This document shows, in pieces, positions 1 to 11,589 of a stretch of 64,000 bases of DNA. This stretch comes from Sipunculus nudus (taxonomy: Eukaryota; Annelida; Sipuncula; Golfingiida; Sipunculidae). Below the pieces are notes generated by a model that was not told the origin of the DNA, made no database searches, and was given only the letters and a program-made list of their open reading frames with translations. The stretch spans positions 15,323,741 through 15,387,740 of the forward strand of contig CM049318.1 of NCBI GenBank assembly GCA_026874595.1, written 5' to 3'. A program made the position numbers and the translations under genes. Numbering within the stretch: the stretch's first letter is position 1; every line of letters starts with the position of its first letter.

Positions 1-905
1 CATCTGAGCTAGTGTGATCACCCTTTGTCTGTCGTCCGTCCGGCGGTCCGTCTGTAAATAGGGCACAAATCGTAACCGTTAGACAGAAACTTCTAACTGT
101 TCATCCAGGAAGTGCCTGGGCAAATCTACATGGAAATCTGCATTAAGATCATGGTGACCTATATTCTAAAACATGATTTTGAAAACTCAGACATTCAGAC
201 GTAGCATCTATTGTATCCATTAGGCCCAGAATATTCTAACGTAAAATCCATGAAAGTCCTAGTCAAATGTCCTTAGCAGCATGAAAAGGTCACTTTGACC
301 TATATTCTGCGTCCTATAGGAAAAAAGTCCTATAAGCACCCTGAATGTTAGATGGGCACAAATTGTATCGGTTAGGCCAAAATAGTCTGACGCAACATCA
401 AAGGAGGTTCCTAGCATATCTTCATGGAAACCTAAAATTAGGTCATGGTAACCTATATTCTGCGACCTACGGGCTTAAAACATGATTTTGAGTAGCCGGG
501 CAGATTTGGCACAAATTGATTCTGTTAGTCCTATAATCTTCTAATGTAACTTTTAGGGAGGTCCTGGGCAAATGTATGTGGATCCATGATATAAGGTCAT
601 GTTAGATATGATCTGTGAGCTGTAGGGAAGAGACGTCATTTATGCACCTTGAATGTCAGATGGGCACAATTTTTACCCATTAGGCCTAGAATCTTCAAAC
701 GCACAACTCGAGAGGTTCTAGGAAAATCTCTTTGGAAATCTGAAACTAGGTCATGTTAGTTATTGTCTAAAAATAAGAATTAAAGCACCCAGACAGATGG
801 GGTACAAAATGTATCTATTTTCCTAGGAACCTTCTGATTTAAATCCAGGGGCTCCTTGGCAAATCTGCTTTGAATCCTAAAATCAGGTCATTTAAATTTT
901 AAAAT
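1..905. repeat. Degenerate tandem repeat, unit about 150 bp, six copies
   Basis: A phrase of the form GGGCACAAATTGTATCCGTT recurs near 61, 205, 354, 508, 661 and 800. Each is followed by a GGTCCTGGGCAAATCTACAT-like phrase and then AGGTCATGGTGACCTATATT, giving a period of about 150 bases. Copies differ at many sites, so the array is old. It occupies the place where the 5' exons of the plus-strand gene at 1237-3151 would be expected, so it may have displaced them. No coding frame runs through it. Confidence 0.75.
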
Positions 906-1236
906 ACATTTCAAGATGCAAAAATACATTTTATTTTCCGTCCGTTTAATAACACAGTAACATTAAGCATACGCTATTCTCACATTAGATATATAACATT
1001 ACTTAAAGAAATGAGCACCCAGTCAAATTCAGCTGACATCATGGTCCATGGGCCACTTGTTTTATTTATTGATCGTAAATGGTGGTGTCCGTTAATACAT
1101 ATATTTCCATTGGTACATTTAACCTTTCATAAGGAAAGACATGACTGCCTTATGTTAATGGTCATACATATGGCCCATGTCAGATAGGAAGTGACTTTTT
1201 TTCTTAATAAAATGTTATGTTGTTCCTCTTTTGCAG
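906..1236. other. Non-coding AT-rich stretch before copy 1 exon 4
   Basis: No recognisable exon, RNA or repeat. By comparison with copy A, where exon 3 lies 366 bases upstream of exon 4, a 60-base exon 3 could have been here, but nothing resembling it is visible. The stretch ends in a pyrimidine-rich acceptor (CCTCTTTTGCAG) at 1225-1236. Confidence 0.5.
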
Positions 1237-3151
1237 ACAATCCATCAGATGCCCCTCTGTGTCCCGTCATAATGTAAACTGGATATTAATTTGTTGGAAT
1301 GGACACTGTACCTGGGCTCATATCTACCCGACCATCCACGTGAGAGACTGTTTGTAAGTATCACCGAATTATCCCAAATATTTGTGATACCTTGCCTTGC
1401 AGAATACAAAACCTGTATTTTAAATACGTTTATCAGTTTTATGATCATTTACGGTAAAGATTGGAGTTGATAGTGGCAAAGAGTGGGCGCGATAAATTAG
1501 AGCCTATAGCCACCGCAAAAATGAATAATTTACTGTCGACCTCGGTCGTCCTACCCTCTCAAAATTAGCACATGTAACTTCCCTGCTGAAAATGGAGGGA
1601 CCAGACGTTGAAAAATGTTCTAATTACAGGCCGTTTTCAAATCTACCTTTAATATCAAAACTGTTGAGAGAACTGTGTTTTGTCGGTTTGCGTCGTATGT
1701 AAATGACTATACTCCTTTAAAGACCCGTTCCAATCAGCTTACCGTACTTACTGTTCAACAGCAACCTTTCGCCTGCTTACTACACAATTGACCATTCGGG
1801 ATTGTTCTCGCGTCTTGAAGCAAATTATGGGATATAAGGTTTGGTCTTAGCATGGTTATCTTCATATCTGGAAGGCAAATACCAGACTATTGTGATTGAT
1901 GGAGTGACGTTTGCCGCGAAAGCTTTGCGAATTGGTTAACCACAACGCTAAGTACTCGGTCCGAAATTATAAAGTATTTAAAGAAAAAAATTATACCACA
2001 AAATGCAAAATCACTGTTATACCGAAGAAACCCGAAAGTTACTGGTAAAACTGGTAAAAACTGGACAGACCTGCTAGTATCTCTAGAACCCTGTATTTGT
2101 GATATTATAAAGTGAGGATATGTAATAAACTCTAATTTGACGAGAAAAAAACGAGAAAATTGTTTTCAAAGGCACGAATTATGTATTAAAATTATGTATT
2201 AAAAAGTAGCTTAAATTCAGAAGTTTCTGATGAAAATCATTCCACGCCTGTCGGAACTTCTGGGTGTACTGGGACACTCATTTTTTCTATAGAGACGCAA
2301 ATAAAAGGAATTTCAAAATCATGGTACTTCCATTGAAAAAGTCTGTAGTTATAAAACAGATCGTGCTTGCAAGACACTTATAAATGCACTTGTCACTTAC
2401 AGAATCTATGGAATGCCCGACATTTGCGTCAGTAGTAAAATTCTGATCCAGATTAGCGGACTATATTAGTGTCCTCTTCACTACATTTATACCTACACTA
2501 TCCGTGAATGGATTAAGAAGCCCCGATGCATTGTGGTCTGCAGGTTTTGAAGCCAAAAAGCCTAAACCAGTGGAGTCGTCCTCTTGTGAGTTTAATTCTG
2601 CGCAGTGTTAACGCAGATCACCCAGTCTATGCGCATGTGTACAGCGAAAGTCACTATAGGAATTGGGCCAAGCACGTCGAGGTGATATAAGTTTGGGTTG
2701 CTAAAAGATTTCTGGCGGGCCGTCACAGATTTTAAAGGACGTCCGAAATGTTTATCTAGCAAAATATGTTCCTAAATATATTGTGAAATAATGGATTATT
2801 TTTCCTCAAAATTTAAATGTAAATTAGAATATGGATGTAACATGATGATGACAAATGAGAAAAGTAAATATATATAGAAACTGAAGAAAAAAGCTATATA
2901 TTTCTTTATTTTTGACATTTAGAAACATTCTTTTTTTCAGACATCACAAAATATGTTGCGGATGGTGGAGGTGGTGCAGGAGCTGGTGCCAGGATGCTTA
3001 CGATTACCGTTACGTGTGGGTCGTCATACCGTATTGGTGGGGACATCACGGTGGACTCTGTAGATGGCCGGGATGGTGCATCATGCGTGTGCACATTGGA
3101 TACAGAAATGGCTGTCACTGTTCCATGCAGTTGCGGCCTGGGACAGTTTGA
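1237..3151 (+). CDS. Copy 1: 3' exons of a Cys/Trp-rich secreted protein gene (partial)
   Basis: Two exons, 1237-1353 and 2941-3151, separated by a 1.59 kb intron with a TTTGTAAGT donor and a TTTTTTTCAG acceptor. They match exons 4 and 5 of the intact minus-strand genes at 12716-16013 and 60246-63885 in phase and content. Exon 4 keeps the HCTWA motif and four cysteines. Exon 5 keeps CC near its start, YVW...WWGHHGG and PGWC, but ends GCHCSMQL instead of GCRCSCYC, so the last two family cysteines are lost (8 rather than 10 in this exon). Its start is also richer in Trp. Both exons are open. Exons 1-3 (start, signal peptide, dibasic exon) are not visible in 1-1236; they are lost or lie beyond the left edge. 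It may be a diverged gene or a decaying 3' fragment. It points toward copy A and is separated from it by 9.5 kb. Confidence 0.7.
1536..1965 (+). mobile_element. Non-LTR retrotransposon reverse transcriptase relic
   Basis: Read across frames, the stretch shows the order typical of jockey/CR1-type LINE reverse transcriptases: an NYRPxSNL-like block near 1620-1650, SKLLxEL near 1660, an FQSAYR-like remnant near 1730, DHxGLxSRL near 1790-1815, a WLSSYLEGR-like block near 1860 followed by QTIVIDGV, and a remnant of the VPQGSVLGP loop near 1930-1960. Several stops and frame changes show it is dead. It lies inside the intron of copy 1, in the same orientation as the gene. The clade assignment is by motif memory only. 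Confidence 0.7.
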
Positions 3152-6085
3152 CAAGTGATTTTTGTGCATTCTCAACATGAATGAAAAATATAAATAGTGA
3201 AATTGGAAGAGTGCTGTTTATCTATGAAATTGAATACAACTGTTTGTTATCTAACCTCATGGCTCGTTAATAATATGTTTTATTTAGCAAAAATACTGAT
3301 ATTCTTAAAAGTTGCTGTGTTTAATGTATTCAGAATAAAAAAAGCTTATCTGACCTATTCATGTTTCTATTGTGATTTTATTCAGATTATATTTGCCACC
3401 TCACCTGACAGTAACCAGAATTTACATATATCATGGTAAAAGTATAGTTCAAACTATTGCATAGAATAATTCATATTTGTTTATGAATCTGTTGGTAAGT
3501 ATGCTTAAATTGCTAAATTAACATTACTTACTGCCTAAAGGATATCAAAAGTAATGTGACACTGAACCCTTTGGTACCATTACTACAACCACAAAGATGA
3601 TCTGTAATGGAAAGATTGTTCCAGCACAGAAACTAACTGACATATTTACCAGTGGACCATAAGCTCCATCTTATCTCAGTTTGACATTTACAGATATGGC
3701 ATTTGACATTATAATCACTTTTTATGCACGATATATGGTTAAGAATAATTCTTGTTATGTTCTGACCCAAGGTATTTTTTTTAAACAATAATGAGACCTT
3801 ATTAACAAAACTATCTCTGTAAATAAAAATACATATAGACTGACTATACCCACGAATTGTTCATGTTCGGCGATCCGGGTAAGATCCATGGCCTGGCCGT
3901 GAGAGTGGGTTGTAAGGGTATGTCAAAGGTCGGTGGTAAAAAATGTAGACTTATGGGAATGACTACAGTATAAAAATGACTGAAATATGACGTTGATACC
4001 CAGAAAAATAAATACATTTCGGTCTAGGTTGTAACATCCGGGCAGAATGAAAACAAAAAAAAAAAACAAAAAAAAAACCCAAACAAACAAAAACACAGCA
4101 TCATGGCCACTATCCTTGAAAGGCGAACAGATTCGGCCATAAAAACAAGTAAATGATAGTTGACGGACAGGTGTTCAAGTGCATCAAAGTCATCAAAGTA
4201 AGATTTCATACCCAAGAAATTCCACTTTTTAACAATCTTCAAATTTTGAATATTGTATTATTAAAAAACTAGCTGATAGACCCTGTATACCGGGCTTTTT
4301 ACCGGGGTTTGGGAGATATATTTACTGAGATACTGAATGTTGGCTCATTATTTATTATAAAAGTAAAAAGAAAATATAGATTATTAGTGGGGTACTCTCG
4401 GAATACGATATGTACAAATATTTTTTTACTGTTATTTTGTGGCGCTGTGCTCGAGGCAAAAATCATAGCCCGGTATGTTTACCTTGACGACCAGGTCAGT
4501 GATGATTTACATTGCGAAACGGAATGAGACGCGGAGGCATATACAGTCTTTCGTTGATATTTGACTGGTTTATATCGTTGGACGTATAAAGGATAGGTTA
4601 ATGTGAGGAACACATGAAAGATTAATTATATGTACGTTGCAAGGAAACCGTTCCTGCAGAAAGAACAGAAATATGCATACATCGTAAGTAGCAGAAGGGG
4701 ACCCAGCGGTACTCCATGCAGTGGGTCAGTATCCCATTTTCAGCCACCGCAACCTTTTTTTCATCGTATAAGACAAACAACCCTGTTCCTGAAATTGGGA
4801 CCTTGAATTAGGTTTTGTCATTAATCCTCCTGGGTTGAACTCATAATTTCATAAAGCGAGAAACATATTTTTCTCTTTTACTGACCAGGCACGTGGGTCA
4901 AATCCTTCATTGAAAGCGTGCGTTATTCATATGAACAAAAGTCCTTAGCGTTAGAGGTTAAGTGGCCACGATGCACACATTCCGGTGATGCCGAAGGCTC
5001 GGAAAAAAACGGAAAAATCACTCAAAATTATATGTATATTAAAAATTATTTATTTTCATATCGTCTCTGTCACTGCGGGGAAAATAACCTTTAAAATGAT
5101 GTATGGCATAATATTGTAAACAAAGTGATTTTAGAGAACATTGCGAACAGGGGTGAATCGAATTCCTTTTATAAGTGTTAGATAAGTACCAGATCTCTTT
5201 ATCTTTGCCCTGGCTTACGATCCAGCCACCAGATGGCAGCAGCGTTTCCCACTATGGGCAGCTCATTTCAAGTCAAATACTACAAACTTTTCCTTCAAGA
5301 AAACAAGCTGCTCCCGTGGAAAATCAACGGCTCTATCTGATGTATATTTTTGTAATGAGCTGATAGGAACCAAACGACGCATATTTTAATCTTAAGGTTT
5401 TTGCAGGAAATTTTGTCATGTGTTTCACTTATATGATTAAAAGATTACTTCTGCTAGAATTCTCCACGAATACCCTTCCCCAAAATATCAACATAGAAAG
5501 AAAAATTATTCTGTTCCGGAAATCTCACAAAAAAAATTGGAAAGAGACGAGAGGCATATACGGGATGTACGAATTTTTAAATGAAAAGTTTGTTTTTTTC
5601 CGATAAACAACAAAGGTCCGACAGCTTCATTGCTTGGGAAATATCGTAGGTGTAATGCTTGTATGAAGAAGCATTCTATCGTGAAATTATATGAAAGATG
5701 CTTTGTATTATTTGAAGCTAAGGCGGCATCGTAAAACACGAGGTTTATTCAGAGTAGTCAGTTAAGGGTATCGTTTAAGGCATGTTAACAGACACATGCG
5801 TTATTTGTATACACATACAGATGTCGTTGAAATCTCTTGTACGGGAAACGTATAGCTGCCAATATAAAAAAGATAGGCCCAGAAAAATATATTCCAACAG
5901 TATCAAAATTTTGGTTTAAGTACTGTAAATTGTCATTGAATAGGCAGGTCTGATGTAAAATTGACAACTCTCCCTGATAAAAAGAAAGCAGGTTGATCTA
6001 TTTCGATGAAAGAATTTAGCTAAGAAACCACTTCAGCCTTGGTTTCTGCATTTTTTTTGAGCAAATAAGCGCAGTATGTAAAATA
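3152..6085. other. Gene-free flank downstream of copy 1; duplicated at 21.0-21.5 kb
   Basis: No convincing gene. About 3866-4240 is diverged but collinear with 21040-21350: shared phrases include GTCGGTGGTAAA, TACATTTCGGTCTA versus TACATTTTGGTCTA, and a TCATCAAAGTAAGATT-like phrase. About 5200-5345 (CCAGATGGCAGCAGCGTTT) matches 21420-21440 and also 50490-50510. The flank of the other plus-strand copy is thus a shortened version of this one. Short open frames here are not conserved in the paralogous flank. Confidence 0.55.
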
Positions 6086-6089
6086 CAGA

Positions 6090-7405
6090 TTTTGCTGAAA
6101 TTTTGTAGAGGGGTAGAGTAAAACTGCATCCGTAATCCGTTACATTTTTGGAGGCAATCGGAATCAACATAATATATTTTTTCTTACGTGTCATAATCAC
6201 AATGCCGCAAAGGAATAATTATAAGGGCCTATTCCTTTGTCCCCGAGTATGCGATTCGTATGCAGTTGTTCTGCCACTCGCTTGGTGAACCCGTGTTTCT
6301 GAACCATGACAATGTTTTACATGATACGTGCACGTAATAACGAACGACTGATAAGTAGATTCTGGCGGGGGTTTCAAAGTCCCCAAAAGATTGAGGACCC
6401 TTAGAAGTGTGTGCAATCCCCCCCCCCCCCCGGCTTCCTTTTGAAAAAAATATTTTTTTAAAACAACCGGAACTATTAAAACCGTGGTTATCATGGAAAG
6501 ATACTTCTTAACGTATAAAAATCAACATACCTGTAAACCTATAAAAGGGTGATAGTGTAAAGGGTCTCAGCTCAATGTGTCCACTCAACGGAAAAGTTCT
6601 CCCTATTCATGTGAACAGGTGTTCATGTTTGCTTGAATTTAAAATCTTTACTTCCTTTTGACAGAGTAAAAATCCTTAACATTCAGTATAATGGTAATGG
6701 GGTCCAGTGGGGATTACAGGTCGCCTCCTGAAAAAGCGTGACAGGCGAAAAATGTTTGCTTAACATTTGTAGGGGGTTAGGGTTAAGACATATCAAAAGT
6801 CAATTTCAATTTGGAGGTAATAGGATCACCACCATTATGACAAAGGACCATTACTTCGTTCCCGTGTTGGGCACCACATTCGTATTTATTTGTACTGCTA
6901 CTCGCAAGGTGAACAAATATATGTGACCCTACCCCCCCCCCCCCACCGACCCCACCAAATCCGAATGATAATTAAGTTTTGGGGCTCTTTTTGAAAAAAA
7001 AAAAAAACTTCATAAAACACATGACTTGGCTTATCTTTTGAAACCATGCTTATCATGGAAAGATATTTTTGAATGTATAAAAATCAACATACCTGTAACC
7101 CCTAAAAAAATTTGTCAAACGGTGGTCACATCACTGGACTCAGTGCAAAGTGTTGACCCAATTGAAAAGCCCTCGCATTGAAAGTGGAGTCATGTGGTCT
7201 TTGGATTAAAAAAAACTTTACTTCCTTTGAGTGAGAAAATTCCTTTAGAGGCGTTACAATTGATATGGGGTATAAATGGGGATTATAGTGGACCCGCGTG
7301 GCCGCGTATTGCACGGAATGCCTTTTGGGCAGGACTTGCGCGCTGGCCACGGTCTAAACATTCCAAAGAAAATCCCCGAGGCGCCTCCTGAAAAAGCGTC
7401 ACAGG
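6090..7405. repeat. Diverged direct duplication, unit about 660 bp, with C-runs
   Basis: About 6090-6750 and 6750-7405 share an ordered set of phrases: TATCATGGAAAGATA (6490 and 7051), GTATAAAAATCAACATACCT (6513 and 7075), CTTTACTTCC (6648 and 7213) and CTCCTGAAAAAGCGT (6725 and 7385). Both halves contain a long C-run at an equivalent place (14 C at 6418-6431, 13 C at 6932-6944) followed by an A/T-rich run. No conserved frame runs through both halves, so short open frames here are probably chance. Confidence 0.7.
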
Positions 7406-8365
7406 CGTGGAGGACCTTGCAGCACAAAAGAAATAGGGGCACGTAATAGGGAAATATTAAAATTATTAATTATTCAGCTTAATAGCTATAGGGCATAATC
7501 CCGCAAAATAAAACTTGTCCTAGAAGAGCACACCACCGATACGTCTGCCGAATTAGGAGAGTTAAATTAGAACGAAAGCAGGTAAAGCGTGGTCTAGAAA
7601 AAAAACAACTCCGTATTAATTATATTGATGACATATCTTAATTAATCAGTAATAACGCGAACAGCATACTTAAATAAAAAAAATCAAAGAAAATGCTGAC
7701 TAGAGAGACATCTGGTAGAGAATGTTTGGATCAATTTATCACTCGTTGCATAACGTGCGACGAACTTTAATTACGGGTTTATGCATAACAAATAGCAGAA
7801 GATAGTTTGTTACTCCCAATCATGACCCCAGGACCCCATACAAACAATCGCAAATGTTTGTCCCTCCGCAAAAAGTTCAAGATATGGTTTCCCCGATTTC
7901 TTGAGAGTTCAGTATTTAAAGCAGGGGATTAAAGCGAAACAAAATATATACATGGTTATTGCTTCATAGGAGAGATTTTCTTTTTTCATGTGTACTTTTG
8001 GTTATAATACTACAATGAATGAAAAGGACCATAACATCGCCCATGGTTGCTGTCATTATGGTTATGTCTGGAAATATTCACGCAAATAGTGTCAAAGTCA
8101 TCAAGGAAAAGGTATATGATTAAGACTGTTTGCAAACGTATACAGAACTGCTGCATTCAATACAGATACTTCAAGTGCCTAATGGTGTGTTTCCAGACAG
8201 AGATCACACGGAATTATAAAAAAAATCTTTAAAAACAATTAAATCTTTAAAAACAAAGAAAATGAGAAAGCCATGATTCTCTGCGCTGTTCCTTTGTGCA
8301 AGTTCATTCTGGTTTCTTTTTAAGGTATACTCACTGACAAGTTCTGGGTGATTTTTCCAAACTCA
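7406..8365. other. Gene-free; partly matches the 21.5-21.9 kb flank
   Basis: A GAGACATCTGGTAGAGAATG phrase near 7705 recurs as GAGACATCTGGTGGAGAATG near 21562, followed by matching CGTTGC and ATGCATAAC/ATACATAAC words, so this is part of the duplicated 3' flank. No exon or RNA is seen. Confidence 0.45.
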
Positions 8366-8745
8366 CCATACCCAGGGGAATTCTGCATGGGGACAAAACA
8401 CCTCCGCTAGGATGTTCCTCAAGAAATGTTGATGGGTAATTCTCTACACCTTTCACGGCTCAACAACCCATATCCCAGGGCACCTGAAGTACAAAGCAAC
8501 CAGCTAGTACTGGTGAAAACTATTGTAATAAAAAAATCCAACTAACCATTCCCAGGGAATTTCCGTTGCAAATCTATTCATAAATAAGATGTTGTTTGAG
8601 ACATCAAACCTCCGCTAGGATATTCCTCATGAAATTTGATGGGTGATTCTCTACACCTCTCACGGTTCAACATCCCTATCCCATGTCACCTCAGGTACAA
8701 AGCAACCAGCTTAAACCGATGGAACACTATTGTAATAAAAAAGTA
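8366..8745. repeat. Tandem duplication, unit about 185 bp
   Basis: Two successive copies (about 8370-8550 and 8552-8745) share CCTCCGCTAGGAT, TTCCTCA, a GATGGGT-ATTCTCTACACC phrase, CAACCAGCT and ACTATTGTAATAAAAAA. They differ by many substitutions. A further diverged relative appears near 21900-21980 (TTCTCGAGGATGTTTTTCAT...CAGTACAATGCAGTCAG). No coding potential is seen. Confidence 0.7.
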
Positions 8746-8879
8746 CGTAACAATCGGAAGGAAACCTTTGAATAAAAATATGTTTTGATGATCCAGATTA
8801 TCTCCTAAAGTAAGTGGATAGTCCATTGGGTGCTTGCCTTAAAAGTGCAACAAAAGTTCAACGATATCAGTTTAGAACC

Positions 8880-9430
8880 TTTTTGAAAGTTTGCTGAAAA
8901 ACAACCAAGGGTACGGTATAATATCTCACGTCACCTGGCGGGGTTTTATTACTAGGGTGCAATATAAGGTGAAATATCAAAATTTTGGGGGATGCTCCTG
9001 TCAACCTATTTGCAGATATGTTGAGTTCATTCGATGTATTAGCCACCACACCAGTTGGAATACCTTTAAGGTGGCAGGACGGACCCCGGAAAATGACCCG
9101 ACTTTGTTTCAGATTTCCTTATTATTGAAGAAACTGCTGCTTTGGGAACCCTTGAAGTATATATTGATTCTAACAGCTAAAAGATTGTCTACAGTGTTAC
9201 AGTTTCTATCTAGAATTAAAGCTTAATGTAAACAATTTTTTGCAGCACATCTAATGCAGATACAGAGTTTATTTCTTAATTAACCGAAAATTTAGTTTAA
9301 AATCATAAGGCGTTTCTGTTTTGTGAGTTATGTAAAAGCATTACAGCGCATATAATTTAGAAACCGTGACAAAAAATGTTTATAAAAATTATTTTTAAAA
9401 AGTTTTCTTTAGAAAAATCATTCAAATTTA
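8880..9430. repeat. Dispersed repeat R3 (copies at 43.8, 50.6 and 56.65 kb)
   Basis: Collinear with 50600-51090 and 56650-57110. Shared words include ACTAGGGTG, GATGCTCCTGTCAACCTATT versus GATGCTACTACCAACTAATT, TTGAGTTCATTCGATGTATT, GGCAGGACGGACCCCGGAAA, GAACCCTTGAAGT, TAGAATTAAAGCTTAAT and TTTATTTCTTAAT. A 3' fragment lies at about 43840-44110. No conserved protein frame is seen. The 111-codon plus-strand frame here is not preserved in the other copies and is probably chance. Confidence 0.7.
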
Positions 9431-9639
9431 GTTCAGGCAAGTCCCCAACGTAAACCATATGAAGTGTATTAGCAGAAGCTGTGTGTATGATGATGAACAC
9501 ATGATGAACAGATGCGATTGTCTGAAATGTTTAAATAAGCAATGACTAGCAATAGTCATACAAGCTAGGATTGGATCTGAGAGTTTGCAAAGAGGCCAGT
9601 TTTCCCATTTAATATGAAAATGACAACTCAATGAAAAAA

Positions 9640-9940
9640 TCCATATCGTCCGGTAATGAGAATCGGGGAGAAATTAATTAATCTTAAAACTGTGAAGTAA
9701 AAAGTGCGAAAAAGGCAATTTTACTCCGCCCGGTAGGAATTAAACCAACATACACTCTCTTGCTAATGAAGTTGCAATTAACAATCAAATGGTTGTTACA
9801 ACCCAAACGGGGACAGTATTGAGACCTTGAAATAATTATGGTAGGATCAATAAAAAATCTTTGATCATATTATGATAAATTATGTTTAAGGATTAGTATA
9901 ACAAGGTGCACCAGCCATGTTACAGGTAGCCACGAGGCAC
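9640..9940. repeat. Segment shared with 33.58-33.86 kb
   Basis: GCAATTTTACTCCGCCCGGTAGGAATTAA-type sequence matches 33615-33650, followed by shared ATCAAATGGTTGT, a run around TTATGATAAATTATG/TTATGATGAATGATG, and CCAGCCATGTTA versus CAAGCCATGTTA. It marks the outer edge of the 3' flank of minus-strand copies A and D. Confidence 0.6.
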
Positions 9941-10269
9941 AGTCACTAAGGGATTCTCTCGTTCTGAATTTATTTTCATCTTAAATTCCCCTGCCCCCCC
10001 ACCCGAATAATCCATCAACCCATACCACTTTTTTTAATTTTGAATAGAAATGACTGGAAAAAACAAGGAAAATGTTATAAAACACCAGGTTGGGCTCTAT
10101 GACGTCACATAGGAAACATGAATCACATGTTGTCCTCAGCTGTATTTCATGTTCCGTGCTTGTCGCTTTCAGTGTAGATTTCAACACCAAGGCATGTACG
10201 GCTCGGTCAGTTGGGTTTGCTCGGACACAGATATGGGTTTATTCGGTCAATAAGGGTTTGCGTGGACAA

Positions 10270-11113
10270 AATATAAGTTTGACTTTCTATAAATATGTAT
10301 GTTTGTCTGTTTGGATGTTTGGCTATAAAGTGTGTTATTGATTTAGATGCAAGATCTTCAACATAAAGTTCTTAAGTTCATATCTGTATGTTTGTATGTT
10401 TTGCTAAATTCCGTTCAAATTATCTTTCTGTATATTTGGTTTTTGCCCTTTTATTGTTTTCATATTTGTCTGTTGAATGACTACCTGTTTGTTTTTATGT
10501 CTGGTTTTTGGTCGATCTTTCCGTATGTCTCTCTGTTTTTCTGTGTATTTCTTTTTATTTTTCTCTTTTCTTGTGGATGTGTCTGCCTGTAGGTCGGTCT
10601 GTATGTGTCTTATTGAAATAGATGTATATATAACTTTAAGATGGAAAAGTCCTCTGTTTATTTACAAATTTAATGTTTGCTTATCGATTTGTTCGAATTA
10701 TGTCTATTTGTATGTTTCCTTTATGTCTACTTTATTGCATGTCTGTCTGTAATCTGTAATCATATTTTTATTTTTATGTGGGCCTATCTGTAGGTGGAAG
10801 ACGTTTTGCGTTTGTTTTATGTCGCTCTCTCTTTGTATTTTGTCTCTATTTCTGCTCGTTTGTATGTTTCTGTGTGTGTATGGCTGTCTGTTTTGTTTGC
10901 CAGTTTAAAGGCCTGTCAGTTTCTTTGTTTGTCTATTTTCACTCTATTTATGTCTCCGTTAGTGCATCTGTCAGTTTGTGTATCTGTCTATTAGTAATTC
11001 AAACTTTTTTGGTATGTCGGTATGTTTACCGGTCGGTAAATGTTCTCTTGGTTTGGATATGGAGTGGATGTCTGTGCACGGAACTTTAATTAATGATTTA
11101 ATGAACCTATTAA
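10270..11113. repeat. TTTGTCTGT-rich low-complexity tract, 3' flank of copy A
   Basis: Dominated by irregular TGTTTGTCTGTATGTTT words, so every frame reads as strings of Cys, Leu, Ser, Val and Phe. Closely related tracts occur at 22390-22860 and 58440-59170, each 1-2 kb downstream of a minus-strand family member (B and C). Shared unique phrases such as AAGATGGAAAAGTCCTCTGT (10638 and 58741) show common descent, not just shared composition. The hydrophobic open frames are therefore composition artefacts. Confidence 0.75.
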
Positions 11114-11589
11114 CCACACGGCAAGGTTGTGATTGCACAAAGTTAGAATATATATTTTAGATATGAATGGTTATTAGGGAAAACATGTGCTTTGGCAGTG
11201 CAATTATACATTTGTTTATGTATCTGTGGGTCAGACTGCCGCTTAGCGTGATGTGAAAGTAAGCTCATGTTAAGCTATTATTTTGCTCAACGGAGAAACA
11301 CTGCGGTCAGTCTATATCTGTTATTTGTATAGCAAGATTCTCCGGGTTCCACAACACGGCAAGGTTGTGATTGCACAAAGTTAGAATATATATTTTAGAT
11401 ATGAATGGTTATTAGGGAAAACATGTGCTTTGGCAGTGCAATTATACATTTGTTTATGTATCTGTGGGTCAGACTGCCGCTTAGCGTGATGTGAAAGTAA
11501 GCTCATGTTAAGCTATTATTTTGCTCAACGGAGAAACACTGCGGTCAGTCTATATCTGTTATTTGTATAGCAAGATTCTCCGGGTTCCA
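11114..11589. repeat. Exact direct duplication, 2 x 238 bp
   Basis: 11114-11351 is repeated at 11352-11589 with no difference that I can see, from GGCAAGGTTGTGATTGCACA to AAGATTCTCCGGGTTCCA. The paralogous flank of copy C (about 59195-59475) has a single, diverged copy, so the doubling is recent and specific to this unit. Confidence 0.9.

Noticed and set aside
10477-11089. Cys/Val/Leu/Phe-rich frames that look like membrane proteins, also at 22426-22859 and 58527-59172
   Set aside because: Direct translation of a TTTGTCTGT-rich low-complexity tract, open in several overlapping frames, without splice or start conservation.
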